DNA of 64,000 nt, from NCBI RefSeq assembly GCF_965638725.1, contig NC_134949.1:129810969-129874968 (forward strand), given 5' to 3'. The notes under the pieces were generated by a model. That model worked only from the letters and a program-made list of their open reading frames with translations. It did not search any database and was not told where the DNA came from. The DNA comes from Aptenodytes patagonicus (taxonomy: Eukaryota; Chordata; Aves; Sphenisciformes; Spheniscidae). The translations under genes were made by a program, and so were the position numbers. Shown piece by piece: positions 29,871-43,000 of this stretch (the first letter of the stretch is position 1; each line of letters starts with the position of its first letter).

Positions 29871-32800
29871 GCGCTTCCCCCGGCGCAGTGGCGTAGGTCC
29901 TAATGGAGGCGCGGCGAGCCCGCGGCGCGGGGCTGGAGCGCGGCGATGGAAGGAGGAGGGCGCTAGTAGTGGCGCGCTGTGGGCTGCTTCACCCACAAAT
30001 ACATTAGCCGCCTACTTTGCCCAACACACACACACAGAAGTCCCTACAGAGTGCCTTAGCAGGGCAGGAACTCTGGGCTCCTTCCCTTTGCAGATCCCAC
30101 TATGCATGCTGGCATTAGTTTCTGCATGCTTCCTGAGAGGTTGTCACCTCACCCTTTTCCAGGCAGCCGCCCTCACCCGCTCTGGATCATCACAGCTCAG
30201 CTGCCCTCAGCACAGATGCAGATATATTGACTTGTGGCTCTGGCTGTGCCTACAGGGCTATGAAATGATCCACTATGCCTACTGTCCAGTGGCCCATCAC
30301 TGAGCCACTCACACCAACACGCTGGTGTTCAACAGTAGTTACTACATTCATCATCTTTTTCCTAAAACCACCTTTAGCCATCAAATCTATTCAAATGCCA
30401 AAGGTCACCCTATTTTCCCCATAGGGACAGTTTTACCAAGCTATCCCATTATATCCACAAAAAGCCCCACCTCGGACTCATTAGGACTCATGTTTACTGT
30501 TATCCTGCAAAATGCCAGTCAAATAATAAGCATTAAGCTACCTGTCACTTTTCAAAAAAGAGAAACACCAGCATACCCTTCCTTCACATCACAGCCTGCT
30601 GACACAGAAAATACTAGAGCCATGTCCTTGAATTTGGGTCAGTAAAAGTACTGACAAACATGCTTACAGGATCAGGATACCTCTGAGGCTATTAAGTCAC
30701 AAGGAAAAGGACATGGGGTTTGGTTGTCCTTGATCCACACATAGCAATTATTCTTCCATTTCCCTCCTCCTTGGGCTTCTGCCTCTTCCATCAAGAAAGT
30801 ATAAGGAAGATTCATACTCCAGAAGGATGGCTAGATTCACTGTGGGATTTAAAAGCAAGACAAAACTTTTCCACGGTACTCACACATAAACCCACATATC
30901 TTTACCTAGTTTTTCCTGAACACAGAATTCTTTCACTTTCTTTCATAGCTGCCCTTAAAGTTGGAGCTCCAGAGCAAAAGTCCTTCTATCCCAGAAATTA
31001 AGCCATACAAGATTTAAACACCCACAAACAAATCCTTAAGCAAGCGACACATACTCCTTCTCACAGACAAACCAGCCAGTTCTGTACAGAACAGGGTCTG
31101 TCCTTAAACAAAACATTTACCATTCTTCTGCTTTGGTCTTCCATAATGCTTCTTTAGCCAGCTACAGCTCCAGGGTTAAAGGTTTATACTTGTATTTTTT
31201 CCCCAGGTGCACCTAGTTATATCATTTAAATGCTTGCAGGTGTGTTCACCAAGGCTGCCTGACAGTTAAAAGAAAAAAAATATTTTATATTTTTAAAAAA
31301 GCTGTTACTGGACTTAGGCCCAAATTTTTTTTTTTTTTGAAAGCAGATGTCAAATAAATTTTTAATTCCTTTTCTTCTTACAACTTTGCAGATAATTCTA
31401 AATTCTAAACAATTCTGCAATGTTTACATCCCTACAATGTCTGCAATGCTTTTGTAAACAAGAACATTGTTTGATGTAATTCATATGCACTAGAAAATGA
31501 CATTAATTAATCCTTCTTCACTTCACAGGTTTTGGAAGTATCACAGTAATTTAATTCCTGGTCCTGCAGCCAGGAAAGCAGGTGGGCTCACTTGCCTCCA
31601 TGACAGGTTAGTAGAGGGGCCTGCATGTGTCATACTGTGTCACGCTGGCAGTGTGCTTCCACGCAGTCCATCCAAGGCAGAGCAAATTAGAAAGTTGGAG
31701 TCTTCTGCTGCAGGCACGCAAGTGCTCCCATTGTTTAGGGAAGCCAGTTTTCCCTTTGTTATTAAGTTACTGTCTGCATTAGGCAGGACTATGTATTTGC
31801 GGTTTCACTTTTTATTCTCCTGCAGCTGACTCGGAGACAATTTGCTGGAGGAAGTTGAGCAGCTAATGAGTACTTGAGTCAAACATTAAGCTAACACTGG
31901 AGTCTTCACAAATCCTGCTCACTGTCTGTTAAACTCAGTAAGTTTTTGCTGATGGACTCAAACAAAACTGCCTAAAACCTGACACTGCTGGGTGCTTGGA
32001 CGCTCAGTTCTTAAATCCTAGCAGGATTCCCAAATTTGCTATTCCCTCACCTGCAGAGCCTCATCTGGTAGGCATTCTGAAAGGCTACGCTGTTAGCCTC
32101 AAAATAGCTAGAGATACAGCTTTCTGAGTATTGAAGAGATTGTTGCTGTGCATTAGGAAAGCAGTATGCCCCAGCGTGGGTTGTAAAGTCAACACTGTTT
32201 ATGAAGTTGTAGCTGCCTTTTAGAATATTTTTACCCAAAGCTGATAGACGCTGGCCTTGCACACATGGGTTTCCTTATCTGTTTTGAGACTATCAACAGG
32301 TCATATGGTACTAGACATCTTAACAAGCAGATTTCCCATCGTACAGAACTATGGGCTTACTTCTAAGGGAAGGAGGTATTTTACTAACGGTAAGGCAACT
32401 CAGACTTAGCCCTGAAATCCAGAGTGTGATAAAAAATAAATCCTACCGTGGATATAATTCTCAGGTTGCAGTACTGAAAACTTGTTTCTTGTTCTACAGA
32501 GCTAGCTATGAGACTAAGACCACATACCATATTTTTGTGAGTCTTTCATATTGCAAGCTGGCAGGGCAATAAAAAATGTAATGTTGTGCAGCCACAAATT
32601 AGCAAAGGGACTGAGAAACAGTCTTTAGTCAATGGTGTGTATCAGTAATGTCAGAGATCTGTCTTTAACAGCATAATTCTTAAATGCTGCATCTGATCAG
32701 TTCCCAAATTTTGGGGGACATTTTTAGGCATCAAAAGGCAGAGTCTTACTGATTTGGAGGAATGACATGAAAAGAAGAACCACATGCAACCATTGATGTA

Positions 32801-35399
32801 CTGTTAGTGAAGCCTTCACTACAAAGTCTGCATTTCCCTACAGCAACGGCTACAAAACTCTTTGGACCAATGGATAAGTTTTAAAATAATGTATGTAAAA
32901 GCAATTTATGTTGCAGAATAGAAAGAAAAAGCATTTTTAAAGCTGGCACCCTTCCTCTAACTTCAAAACAAAACCAGGCCTGTTGCATTGGATGGCCTTA
33001 CCAGGTTCCTCACATTTGGGAGGCTGTCGTTCTTCAGACATTCCTCTCAGCGGCAGTACTGGTGTAGGCAGTTCCCAGAACTTGCCATTTGTTCCTGTCC
33101 TCAAGGTGTCCCCTCGGCCGTCCCAGCATAGCTGTTAGTGATGCCAGTCCTGCCTGCACTGCACTGCACTGCCAGTGCAGTGAAAGAAGCAAGTGATCTG
33201 AGTTTAAAATAACTCTGCCTGTTCATAGGGGTAGAAAAAAACCTAAGTCAACTGTCTGCCCAGAGAAATGCCTGTGGGATATTGGTTTGTAGTCAATGAG
33301 TTTCTTCAATTTAGTGAATGTTTCCCGCCATCCATGCTTTATCTCAGTGTGCAGGGCAAAACCGGTGCACTTACGCCAGGCATTTCTTTCACCGGCATTG
33401 CCAGCTTACGTAGTACTTACCTCACTCTGCACTGCCAGCTCATTTCAGCCTCTCAAATAAACCGGTGGGGAGAGCGTGTTTTTTTCACCCAGATAAGTCC
33501 TTTAGTCTGTTTGGGGTGGCTACACAAACGCCTATGCCAGTCCAACAAGAGCAAGGGTAACTAGCCCCAGGCAGGGAAGACAGGGGCCCAGAGCTGCTGC
33601 AGCCAGCACTGCTGCTGAAGAAGCCTGTGCGGAACCACAGCCTCCTTCTCCTGGTAGGCAGAGGCAGAACAGGAGAGCACAGGATGCGCACCCGTATTTT
33701 CTCAGGGAAGGAACGCACTGGGGTGCTCATTGCACACACCTTGGGAGTCAGCAGGGAATCTCAGGAAAATCTGGGCAGCATTTTCTGTTGCCTGTAGAAT
33801 TACATTGGGTATTTTAGCCAAAATGTGCACGGTTGGTTTTCTGGTTTGGGTCCTTTTGTCTCTGTTTTGATACAAAATCTTACTCTGAGGAATAAAGGAA
33901 GTTGCTAATAATAAAAATACGATTATCAAACTGTGTCTGGACAGCATTTGACAGAATATTTACAAAATTTTCCACTATGCTGCAACACTTTGTTCTATCA
34001 TTGCCTATGCTGAGTATACCTCTACCCTAAGTCTTAGAGAGGACGTTACGCCTTTAACTTACATGAAGAATTAAAAGGCAAGCTGATTAAGAGCTCCTTT
34101 GTTCTTTGGCTAATGTATTGCCACCCAAGCCTTGCTGGTTCCCCTTCCCTTGTTCCTCCACGCTCCCAGACTGGTAGAGGCTGATAGAATGTACATAATT
34201 GATTGGGAAGGCCTGGATGAAGAGCAGATTCATGACGATTCTCTGAAAAGATGCCTGGAGTGTGTTTGAAAACTTCAAAGACATTCACATCTTGTCCTGA
34301 AAAGCCACAAAAGACTGTTTACAGAAAGCAGAGACTCTTTACAGAAAGGAGAGACAGGATCAGAAAGTTTTACAAGCTATGACTCTAGAATAGGGATACA
34401 CAGAGAGGTTTTGGCCATTTCAACATACGCTAGCCCTTACCTGAGGCAGCACTCAAGGCTTGTCTTTTTTTTTTTTTTTTTTCCCTTTAATGCAGTCCTC
34501 TTTTTCTTTTCTGTAATGGTTTAGTGACAAGATCAAGTAGTCACAGGCTTCTGTGGGAACTGAGGAAGTACAAGCGTAGTTTTGTCCTTATTTCTTCTGT
34601 TACACTAGGATCAGGCACAGGGAAGAATGAGTCCATGAATTTCACACAGGAGATACTTCTTGAGCTGGGGTCAGGGCCCAGGAGCCGGTGACTGAGTGTC
34701 GCCCAAGGCTGCCACTGAAATGGCAGCAGAGGGGAACAAGAAAATGGGCAAAGGGATAGGAGACAAGACAAAAACTAGTTAGTTTTGGCTCTCTGTTGTA
34801 GGTGAATAGTTCCTAATGGCACTCCCTTCCTATGTGTCTCTTGCTTGGGTCTTGGAGTAAGTCCCCTTTCGAGGCAAGAGTAAGCAGACTAGCAAAGATA
34901 CACCCATGCTGCTTGCTGTGAGCCTACAATGTTACGTGCCTGACACAAGAAAGGACTGGCCTGGTGTCTTACTGGGGCTGCCTCGCTTGCCTGGGTCCAG
35001 AGCGAGTGCAGTACTGCAGCAGGAGAGGCTTGGCTCACTCGCCCTTTCTCCTCCCTGAGCCCCCCATGCGCGCAGCCGACAGGCTACTGAAGTCACTGCC
35101 CTATGGTCTGAAGAAAGCTGTCCTCAGCCCAGCCTAGCAGGGATTGCTGCTACTAGCTACTAACCAGAGCAGAGCCTGATGAAATATCCAGCTCCTCACT
35201 CCCAGCCTCCGGCCCATGTCTCAGCTAAATATCCCTGCTATGCCAGTGTGTCCCTCATTCTGCCATGCACCTCTCTTGGCTGTGGAGGATTTGCCGTGGC
35301 CACGCTGCACGTAAGGGATGGGGCAGATATGTCCTGGGGTTTCCACGGAAGGGCCTTGTGAGCGCTCTCCCCTCTTGTGTGAACAGGTTTGACTCCTGC

Positions 35400-35472
35400 T
35401 GCCAGGTGTGAACACCTGGCAAGCTTTACCTTTGCAGGTGGTGGTTGTGCAACATGGTGCAACTGCCAGGTG
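35400..35472. promoter_or_regulatory. Palindromic E-box / T-box-like cluster
   Basis: Two perfect 10-bp arms, TGCCAGGTGT (35400-35409) and ACACCTGGCA (35412-35421), flank GA. They hold CAGGTG and its reverse CACCTG, and AGGTGTGA resembles a T-box half-site. Two more CAGGTG copies follow at 35435 and 35467. Regulatory function is inferred only from the motif density. Confidence 0.35.
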
Positions 35473-37060
35473 TGTTCAGGTTAAGCAGCAATGGCCTCAG
35501 CTATCTGAGGAATGCCCAAGGTTGCTAATACTCCTTATTAAGTGAGAGAAATATTTTGAAGTAGTAAATATTGTTACCTAGAGGCAGCACTAACTGTATG
35601 CTTCAGCTTGTGCACTGTCAGAACCATGTTGGGCTTTTTCCGTGGCTCAGGGTCATAGGGGATGGAAGGGAGAGTGGTTTTTGACTAAAATGGCAAGGGT
35701 TGTTGTCCCGAGTGGAAGAACGAACGGAAGGAACATGGCAGTTCAATGAACAGTGAAAAGTTCTGAGTCGGGCTCTATTTTTCATATCCCTAGATTCCTT
35801 GCTAGCTTGGATTTAAAAAACCTTAATCACTTTTATCTCTCTGCATTCAGATCTCTCCATCCTCCCCACTGGACTTCAAATTACATTGCCTCCCTCTCTC
35901 ACTCCCCAAGCTTATGCACCGCTGTGTCTTCCCAAATGCTGTTTTCCATGTTCCAATTAGATTAAGGGCTTGCCTGCACAGGAAAGTTGCGCTACTATTA
36001 ATTTGCAGTTTGCTTTAAAGAAATTATGTTAAACCTGGGCAAAAGGCCATGTGGATACCCTGGTATTCCTTTGCAGGAATACAAATAGCTTATTTCAGGT
36101 TAGATCAGGTCAATTAGGAACAGGAAGAACTTGCAAAGCAGTAGATTTTCCTACACCAGAACAAAGAGAGTCCAGAAGCTTCTTCTGCAGATTGTGTCCT
36201 CCAAATGGGAAGAAAGGCTGGGGGCATGGTCTTGACCTCGGCAGGAGCCACAATCCGCTGGACAGAGGTAACATACTGTCAGTCAGCTAGTCCCACCAAA
36301 GCAGCAGCCTCTGCTGCCATTAAGTTCTGGCACGTGCTGTGAAGCAGGCTGCTTTACACTGCAGCAACTGCCTTTTTCCTACCCAAGGCAGCCTGGTCCA
36401 CAGCATTCATAGAGCAGGAATAGGGACTGCTGCCTCTGTGCAAGGTGTTGGCTGCCACTGCATTCCTACAGTTATTAAAAATGTAGCCCTTTGCCAAAAA
36501 AATTATAGTATGATCTTGCTCAATAGGAAAAAGTCGTGCGTATCCGCCTACTGCCCCTCTTTGAACACTGCATGAATGTCTGGAGTTAACTGTAGTAGCT
36601 TACAAGCGGATTGCAATTTTATGAGTGTGTCTTTCTCTTGTAGGCAAGCTCAAAGTAACAGAAGGTGAAGACAAAAGAAGAGGGACTTATAGCAGCAAGA
36701 AGAAATGAAAGAGGCACATCAGTAAATCTTGGGTGCTGTACATTCTCATTGCAAACTGATTTGAACTGGTGAGCTAGTAATTGCCTAAATCCAAATAGGC
36801 ACCCAGTCAAGATGGCTCCTATATTAAGCAGCGTTAGTATTATACTTTGAAGAAGGCACTGATGTTTTGCACTTTGGTTTCTGTAAATCTTTTCTCTTCC
36901 AATTACCACTTCTAAATACCAAATGTAACTTTTATGTCACATTAGAGGAGTCTTTGAAAAACCTCTAGAGGGTGGGTCACTGACCAAATACTGGGGTGAT
37001 GACAGCTCAAAAATGCCCATGGGATTGTTAGGGCCCTGACAACACCACCAGCCCTGACTG

Positions 37061-37157
37061 CTCCCCCCACCTGCCCATGGCCCAGGACCCCATGTCAGCC
37101 CCCCAGGGCTCCCCCCACCATGTCTACAGCCCAGGACCCCCTGTCAGCCCCCTGGGG
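37061..37157 (+). repeat. 48-bp tandem duplication, C-rich
   Basis: Two imperfect copies start at 37061 and 37109, each beginning CTCCCCCCACC and containing GCCCAGGACCCC and TGTCAGCCCCC. The flanks are A/T-richer. No coding role is evident. Confidence 0.7.
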
Positions 37158-39989
37158 CCTTCAGCCCCTGCCCCAGCGATGCAGTGGCCGCAGCCACTGT
37201 CCTCGCTGCCCTTGCTGTGCCCTGCCAGGAACTAAAAGACCTAAGTCATGAAGCCTGAGGGGCAAATGAACCAAACACAATGCTGATCTTCAAGAGAAAG
37301 GCCCGCCTTCCTAGTTCCCTCAGTGTTGCTGTTGGGTATTGATTAGGTCTGTCCCTCGGCCAGTGAAGGATCTCCAGCAACCGCAAGGGAATGGAAGCGG
37401 TGTAGAGACTTGTAATACTAAGGTTCATATAGGTGTGAACAGAGAAGGAATGGGAAGGCCTGGGTGCGGAGGCACCAGCAGGAGCATTCAGCAGGAGAAG
37501 AGCTCTCTGAATGGCCTGTGTTAATGACACCTGGATTAGCAGGTTGTCAAGACCACAGGTCATCTACCTGCTATTTGACAAGACGCTCAGATCTGGAGAC
37601 AAAGTGATTAGTAGTCCCGATGACTGCCAGAGTTGGGACAGAATGGAGATACTGCTAGCTCCAAAAAGATACAAAAAGATATCCAAACCCTGTGCATGGT
37701 CACCAACCCAAGAATAACCCAGGAGACGTGGGGAAGACTTGATAACTGGCATCCCTTGTTCTCCATGGCATCACAACAGATCCTGGACCTATTACCTGGG
37801 CACAATCTTCATGTTGCCTGGATTTTAGATGGATGGCTTGAACGTGCTGACCTGGTGCCTGGTGGCTGCACTTGTGAGTGGGAGACTGTGAATGTGGGTG
37901 AGTGAAACCTGTTTTGTTTCAGTTTTTATTTTAAATAAAATCACTTTCTCCTCCTTAAGGTCCTCCTTCCCCCCTTCCCTCCCCCCCCCCCCCCGGGGAT
38001 GTTTTCTACATTGTTGATACAGCGTTGCAACAGTATTTCCTACAGAGGAACAAGGAGTAAAATAGGAGCACACAGCTGCATAATCTTTCAGTCATCTCTC
38101 TTGTGATGGCAGCAGAGAAAGAACCATAAAAAAAATTATGTCAGGAGAAAAGAGTCTTTTTTCTGGATGGGTTCTTCAAAGACCACCCTGTCCCTTTTGC
38201 TGGCTTTGGTCAGCAGTGCAGGTCACGCAGCTGGAGCTCTGGCCCATGCCATTGTAAGAGGGTTAGCTCAGGCTTCAGTTTGCACATTGCACCCTTACCA
38301 CTTAACAAATCATGGAAGGTAAAGGGGTTTTGAGACATCTAGTCCATCACACTGCCTTAAGACTAAATGTATTTGTACACTCTGGATGGATGCTCACCGG
38401 ACTGGATCTCCAGAACATCAACCGCATCCCCAAACTGGGGGAGGGTTCCCAACCTCCTAAGAGGCAGGGCACCAGGCTGCCATCATGTCACCACAGCCAC
38501 CGCTCCTCAGCTGCAAGCCAGGAACCCTTGCTTCATGCTGAGACTGAAAAGCTGCTTAGTGAGCCAAGGGCTCCCAGCTCCTTTCAGAGGCCCATGAGCA
38601 CGGTGGAGCTGTAACCTTCCCACCCCTTTCAGAGGAAGCCAGCTCAGTGCCTGCAGGGAAGCAGGAGCTGCTGCTGCCTCTCTGTGAGACAGCAGCTCCT
38701 GTTGATTTCCCCTTTGTCTAAAAGATGGCACGATGCTGCTGTTCAGCTCCAAGAAGTGGCTGCATGGCTTGTTGCATGCCACCTCACTTTGGAGTAACTT
38801 AAGTCTCCTTGTACTACAAGCTCATCGCTTTTTAGCCTATTCATAGTAAACAGGAAGAGTAGTTTATTTCCTTCCTCTTTGCAGTTACTTTTTATATATT
38901 TCTGTACTGCTATTTTCCCTCTTTTCAGACTTCTTGAGACTAAATTGTTTTTCATTGTGTCTTACAGTTCATGTCTTCTGAACTTCCAATAGAGCAGCAG
39001 TTTAACATTTAAATGAATACAGTGTTTTTGAAATGAACTGGACTAACAGGCATGGAAACGGAGACTTCTGTCTTCACAGATTAGATACCACAGTGGTAGC
39101 TGTAGTGAGAACTCCATACCTACCTTGTCATCTGGAACATCTCTAGAGGCAAGAAGATAATGTAGTGATGAAATTTATCTAAGTGATTCAGATTTCCTCT
39201 TTAATCAATAGCCTCTAGGCTGTTTTAGCCTGCTAGGATTCATTTGTGCCAGATGTGATAGTGGTTTTGTGATACAGACAAAACACTGCAATAGCAACAA
39301 ACAGTGTTAACCAACTCATTTCACATACATTACCAGCCTTGTGGAGGCAGAGCATTCAGGCAGGGTTCATCTAATCAGCTGCGGATGGCTACGTGGAAGG
39401 CTGTCCAGCCAAGCTAGTCACCTCAGGCCGCTATTACAGCCACAGCAGAGAAAAAGACACTCTGAGGTCAAGAATCATCTCATCCTAAGGTAGATATTTA
39501 AAATAGATCAGATAAGGTATACCTTTAAAGTGCCTATGGGGCAACAGGCTCAGATGTAGAGATAGACACTGTAGACATCTAAAATTAGGTGAGCTGAATC
39601 TCACCTGTTGAGTCCATTAAACTGGTGACGCACAGGTCAAAAGCCCCACTTCCTGTGGTGAATTTTCAGAGCACGCCTTCTGTCTTTTCAAATTTACAGC
39701 CACCTCAAAACAGCAGATGTAATGGCTGCTGAGAGACACATGAGGGTCTTCCACCAAATGGCTGAATCTTCTTACTGATTTTCAAAATAAAAAAAAAAAT
39801 CCTTTTTTTTTAGTTTAGTTTTTAAATAATCATTTTTCAGAACAGGAATAGTTGCTTTTTCACTTCTGTTCATGCCAGCATGTGGAGTTGGAAAAGCAAA
39901 TGCTTGGATTAGGAAGCACTGATGTTCATCATGGCTAAAATAATTATATTCTGCAGAGAGGGATTTTTAGGTTGGATTCATCTGATACA

Positions 39990-40069
39990 GTTGAAGTGCA
40001 TATTTTCCAAAGATTTAGATTTATCTAAAGATTCATCTTGCAGAATCTTTGGAAAATATGTACTTCAAC
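39990..40069. repeat. 26-bp inverted repeat with 28-nt loop
   Basis: The left arm (39990-40015) begins GTTGAAGTGCATATTTTCC. The right arm (40044-40069) is its reverse complement except for one position, which pairs as G-U in RNA transcribed from the plus strand. The loop is 40016-40043. Three further base pairs (39984-39986 with 40073-40075) lie beyond a 3-nt internal loop. It is either a short-hairpin transcript candidate or a small palindromic transposon remnant. Confidence 0.8.
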
Positions 40070-43000
40070 ACAATCTTTCTTACTACCATAGAATTTTTCC
40101 CCCCTCCCTCCCCTAATTTTTATTCCTTAGTTAATAGTTTGTAATTAAGGAATAAGGTTCTCTTGATACCATAGCACATCTCCTGACCCACTTCAGTGCA
40201 AATGCATACATAACCACTTGTTTGTTTGTACTTCTACAGGTGTTGGTGCTGTGCAGATAGGGGCTGTGGTTAAAATTTCATAATGGAAAATCTGACAGGC
40301 AGTTAACTAATCCATGAGTCATATTTCGTAATAGCCTAAAGGTCTCTGATGTTCAGCCTTCATTTGATACCCTTGCCATCAGGGAGTTATACATAACCCA
40401 TCTGAAGAACATTCTTTATATAGATGACTGCATGCTGCCCTTTTATACCTGCAAGAATGGGCATTGCACTTACTGAACCAAGGAAGTCTTCTGTCTCCTT
40501 TCCACCCCTCTCTCTCTGTGAGTCTATTTGCAGGACTGCAGAGGTGCACTGCAGGAAACTCACCTGATGAATGAGAACAGTGGAAATCTCTCTGCTTAGT
40601 TAAAGTCCTCTGTAGGGCCTAGCCGAGAGGTAAGGAGAGGGGCAGGGAGGTGGTTTTGGACTCCATTCATGCTAGCCCTTCTGAAGGAATTTCTCATCGG
40701 TACAGCTCCAGAAATAAAAGTAGCAGTGGAACTACCAGTACTAGCAGAGCTCTGCTGATTTTAGTTGTGTATGGCTCACTTCTGTTTAAGGCAGGCCAGA
40801 TAGATACAGAGCGAGACATCCTTTTGTCGGACCATCCCAAACGGGAATCCTGTCATTGCTGACACCAGTGGAGTTGAGCCAGCATTAGCAATGGCAAGGT
40901 GTTTATAGGGAAACTTAATGTGGAGAGGGCTCGTCTAGAGAATCTGCCCCTTTATTTTCTAGCCAAGGGGTGAAAAAGCAACACATTGCTTATTAGGGTA
41001 CCATAACATTGTTGTCTTTCGGGACTTCTAAAGTCCTCCCTCAAAGGCAGCAAAGGATGTTGGCATTGCTGCTGTTTCCAAAGCTAAAATAAGGCAGACA
41101 CATGACTTCAGTAACTGCATGTGAAGTTTACATACTGTGACTTACCGTAATAAAGAAACCTAAACAAAATCCCAGTGTGTCATTAAAGCTGGAATATGTT
41201 TTCCATACTAAATTCTTTTAGCTTTGATTTGGCTTCTTTTTTACAGCTGTAGAATAGTAGAATATGTCAGGATATTAACTCTTTGCCATTGCAGGATAGA
41301 AAGTTCTGGTCTTCATGAATGGACACAGTATAAAACACAGCAGAAGGTTATCTTAATTTTTTAAACACTCTGGCACAACAACTTTTACAGCAGTGCCAAA
41401 TGGTAGACAATGAGAGCTGCTGAGAAGACAAATGGAAAGAAGAAAGCAGAGGAGAAGAGTTGTATCCCAAGCTTTAACTTAGGCTGTCTTTTTAAGAAAC
41501 TCTGCCATTTCCAACTAACTATTTTATAATTGTGTCTTAAGATATCGGCAGACACCACGAGTGATGTGCGTGTAGCATGTGAGTTGCCTGCTGTATATGG
41601 AAAACTGCCTAGTGAGGGTCTGGCACAGTGGGAGGGGGAACATGGGCAGCCTGACTGTAGGCACCAGTGAGGAGGTTAGTCATCCTGCTGAGTCAACAGG
41701 AGACACAAGCACCTCCAAAGGGTGCTTCTGCCTACTTGTCACCTAACGTTAGACAGCTAAAGTTACGTGGTATGAGCTCATATGCATGCTCATTTATGCA
41801 TGAAATTCATCTTGCATGGAAGATCTGGATTACCAGATCCAAACCTCTTCATCTCGAGTAAAGCTGGTGTTGGTCTGGGCAGGGGCTTGCAGTGGCTGTT
41901 TTTTAGGGCTTTCCTTGCAGCCCTTCTCAAGCAAATGCAGAAGGTGAGAAAAGGCCAAACGAAGGTCCCAGTAGGATTCATGTTCATGCAAATCTAGCAC
42001 CAGAAGCGGGGCAGCAGTGTTTGAATCCTGACAAGGAAGTTGCTAAAAAGGGGCTAGGAGAAGGGAAAGGATTACACAGCAGATGTATCCGCCCCACTGT
42101 CAGCAGTTCTACCTCTTCACCCACCTCTGCCTTCCACTCACATAGGAACTGATTCTCGGGTGGTATTTTAGTGGTGTGAATTCCCACTTATCAGGACATG
42201 GTAATAGTTAATGCTCCTTATTTACACAGGTCTAGCTGTACAAGTTTCTGTCTAGTCAGTCACAAATTTCCGGGCATCTAGACTCTGTTCCAACAAACAG
42301 GAAGAGTTAGAGTTTTTCCATCTTCGCAAATAACTTTCCAGGAAGTCATCACCAAAAGTTGGATAAACACACAGTTATCCTTGTCAAACTCCAGGCAAAA
42401 TTACAATATAGCTAGAATCAGAAAGTCAGAGGGTTTTTTCTCATGTGGTGCTAATTATATGACTAGTACTGAGATAAACCTGGCAGAAGCAGTGTAGTTT
42501 AAACTAGCAGCTTTAGCTTTAGAGGACTTTCCATCCTGTTCAGCTGCTACCTTGTTCCACCATCTCAGGCCGCAATCTCATAGTGTCATCCTTACTGAAA
42601 GATTTTTGTTGCTATCATTTAGGGTCCCTGCAAGAAGAAGGGCCCAGCTACACAAATCCCACTGGCAGGACAGGGCTGCTGAAAAAAATGTAAGATAATA
42701 AAATGCATTACAGACTTGTACGACTCTTGTCTGATGATCTGAGGGACTCCTCCCCCAGTTTGGCCCGCAGTGCCCACTGAAGCCAGTGTAACTATCATCT
42801 CCAGCAACTCATCCTGGCATTGGATCATGATATTCATAACAAACTTTTGTTCTAAAGTACCAAGACAGAGGAACTGTATTGTACGACTGTCCCACAACAT
42901 GCTGCACTCTTGCTTTGGCTGAATTGTTGTCTTTTTAAAAATATTCTTCTTTTTTAAAAGTCATCTTAATATCAGAAGAGAATTTTCATTTTGTCTGTCT

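Noticed and set aside
30025-30035. Short CA repeat
   Set aside because: Only about five units; not informative.
29836-30303. 155-codon plus-strand ORF that might be a gene divergent from DDX3X
   Set aside because: Its first part is CpG-island sequence and the rest is unremarkable. There is no family similarity and no splice structure; at most a noncoding divergent transcript could start here.
42619-42900. 93-codon minus-strand ORF with a protein-like look
   Set aside because: I could not match it to any family, and it has no splice or promoter context. Treated as chance.
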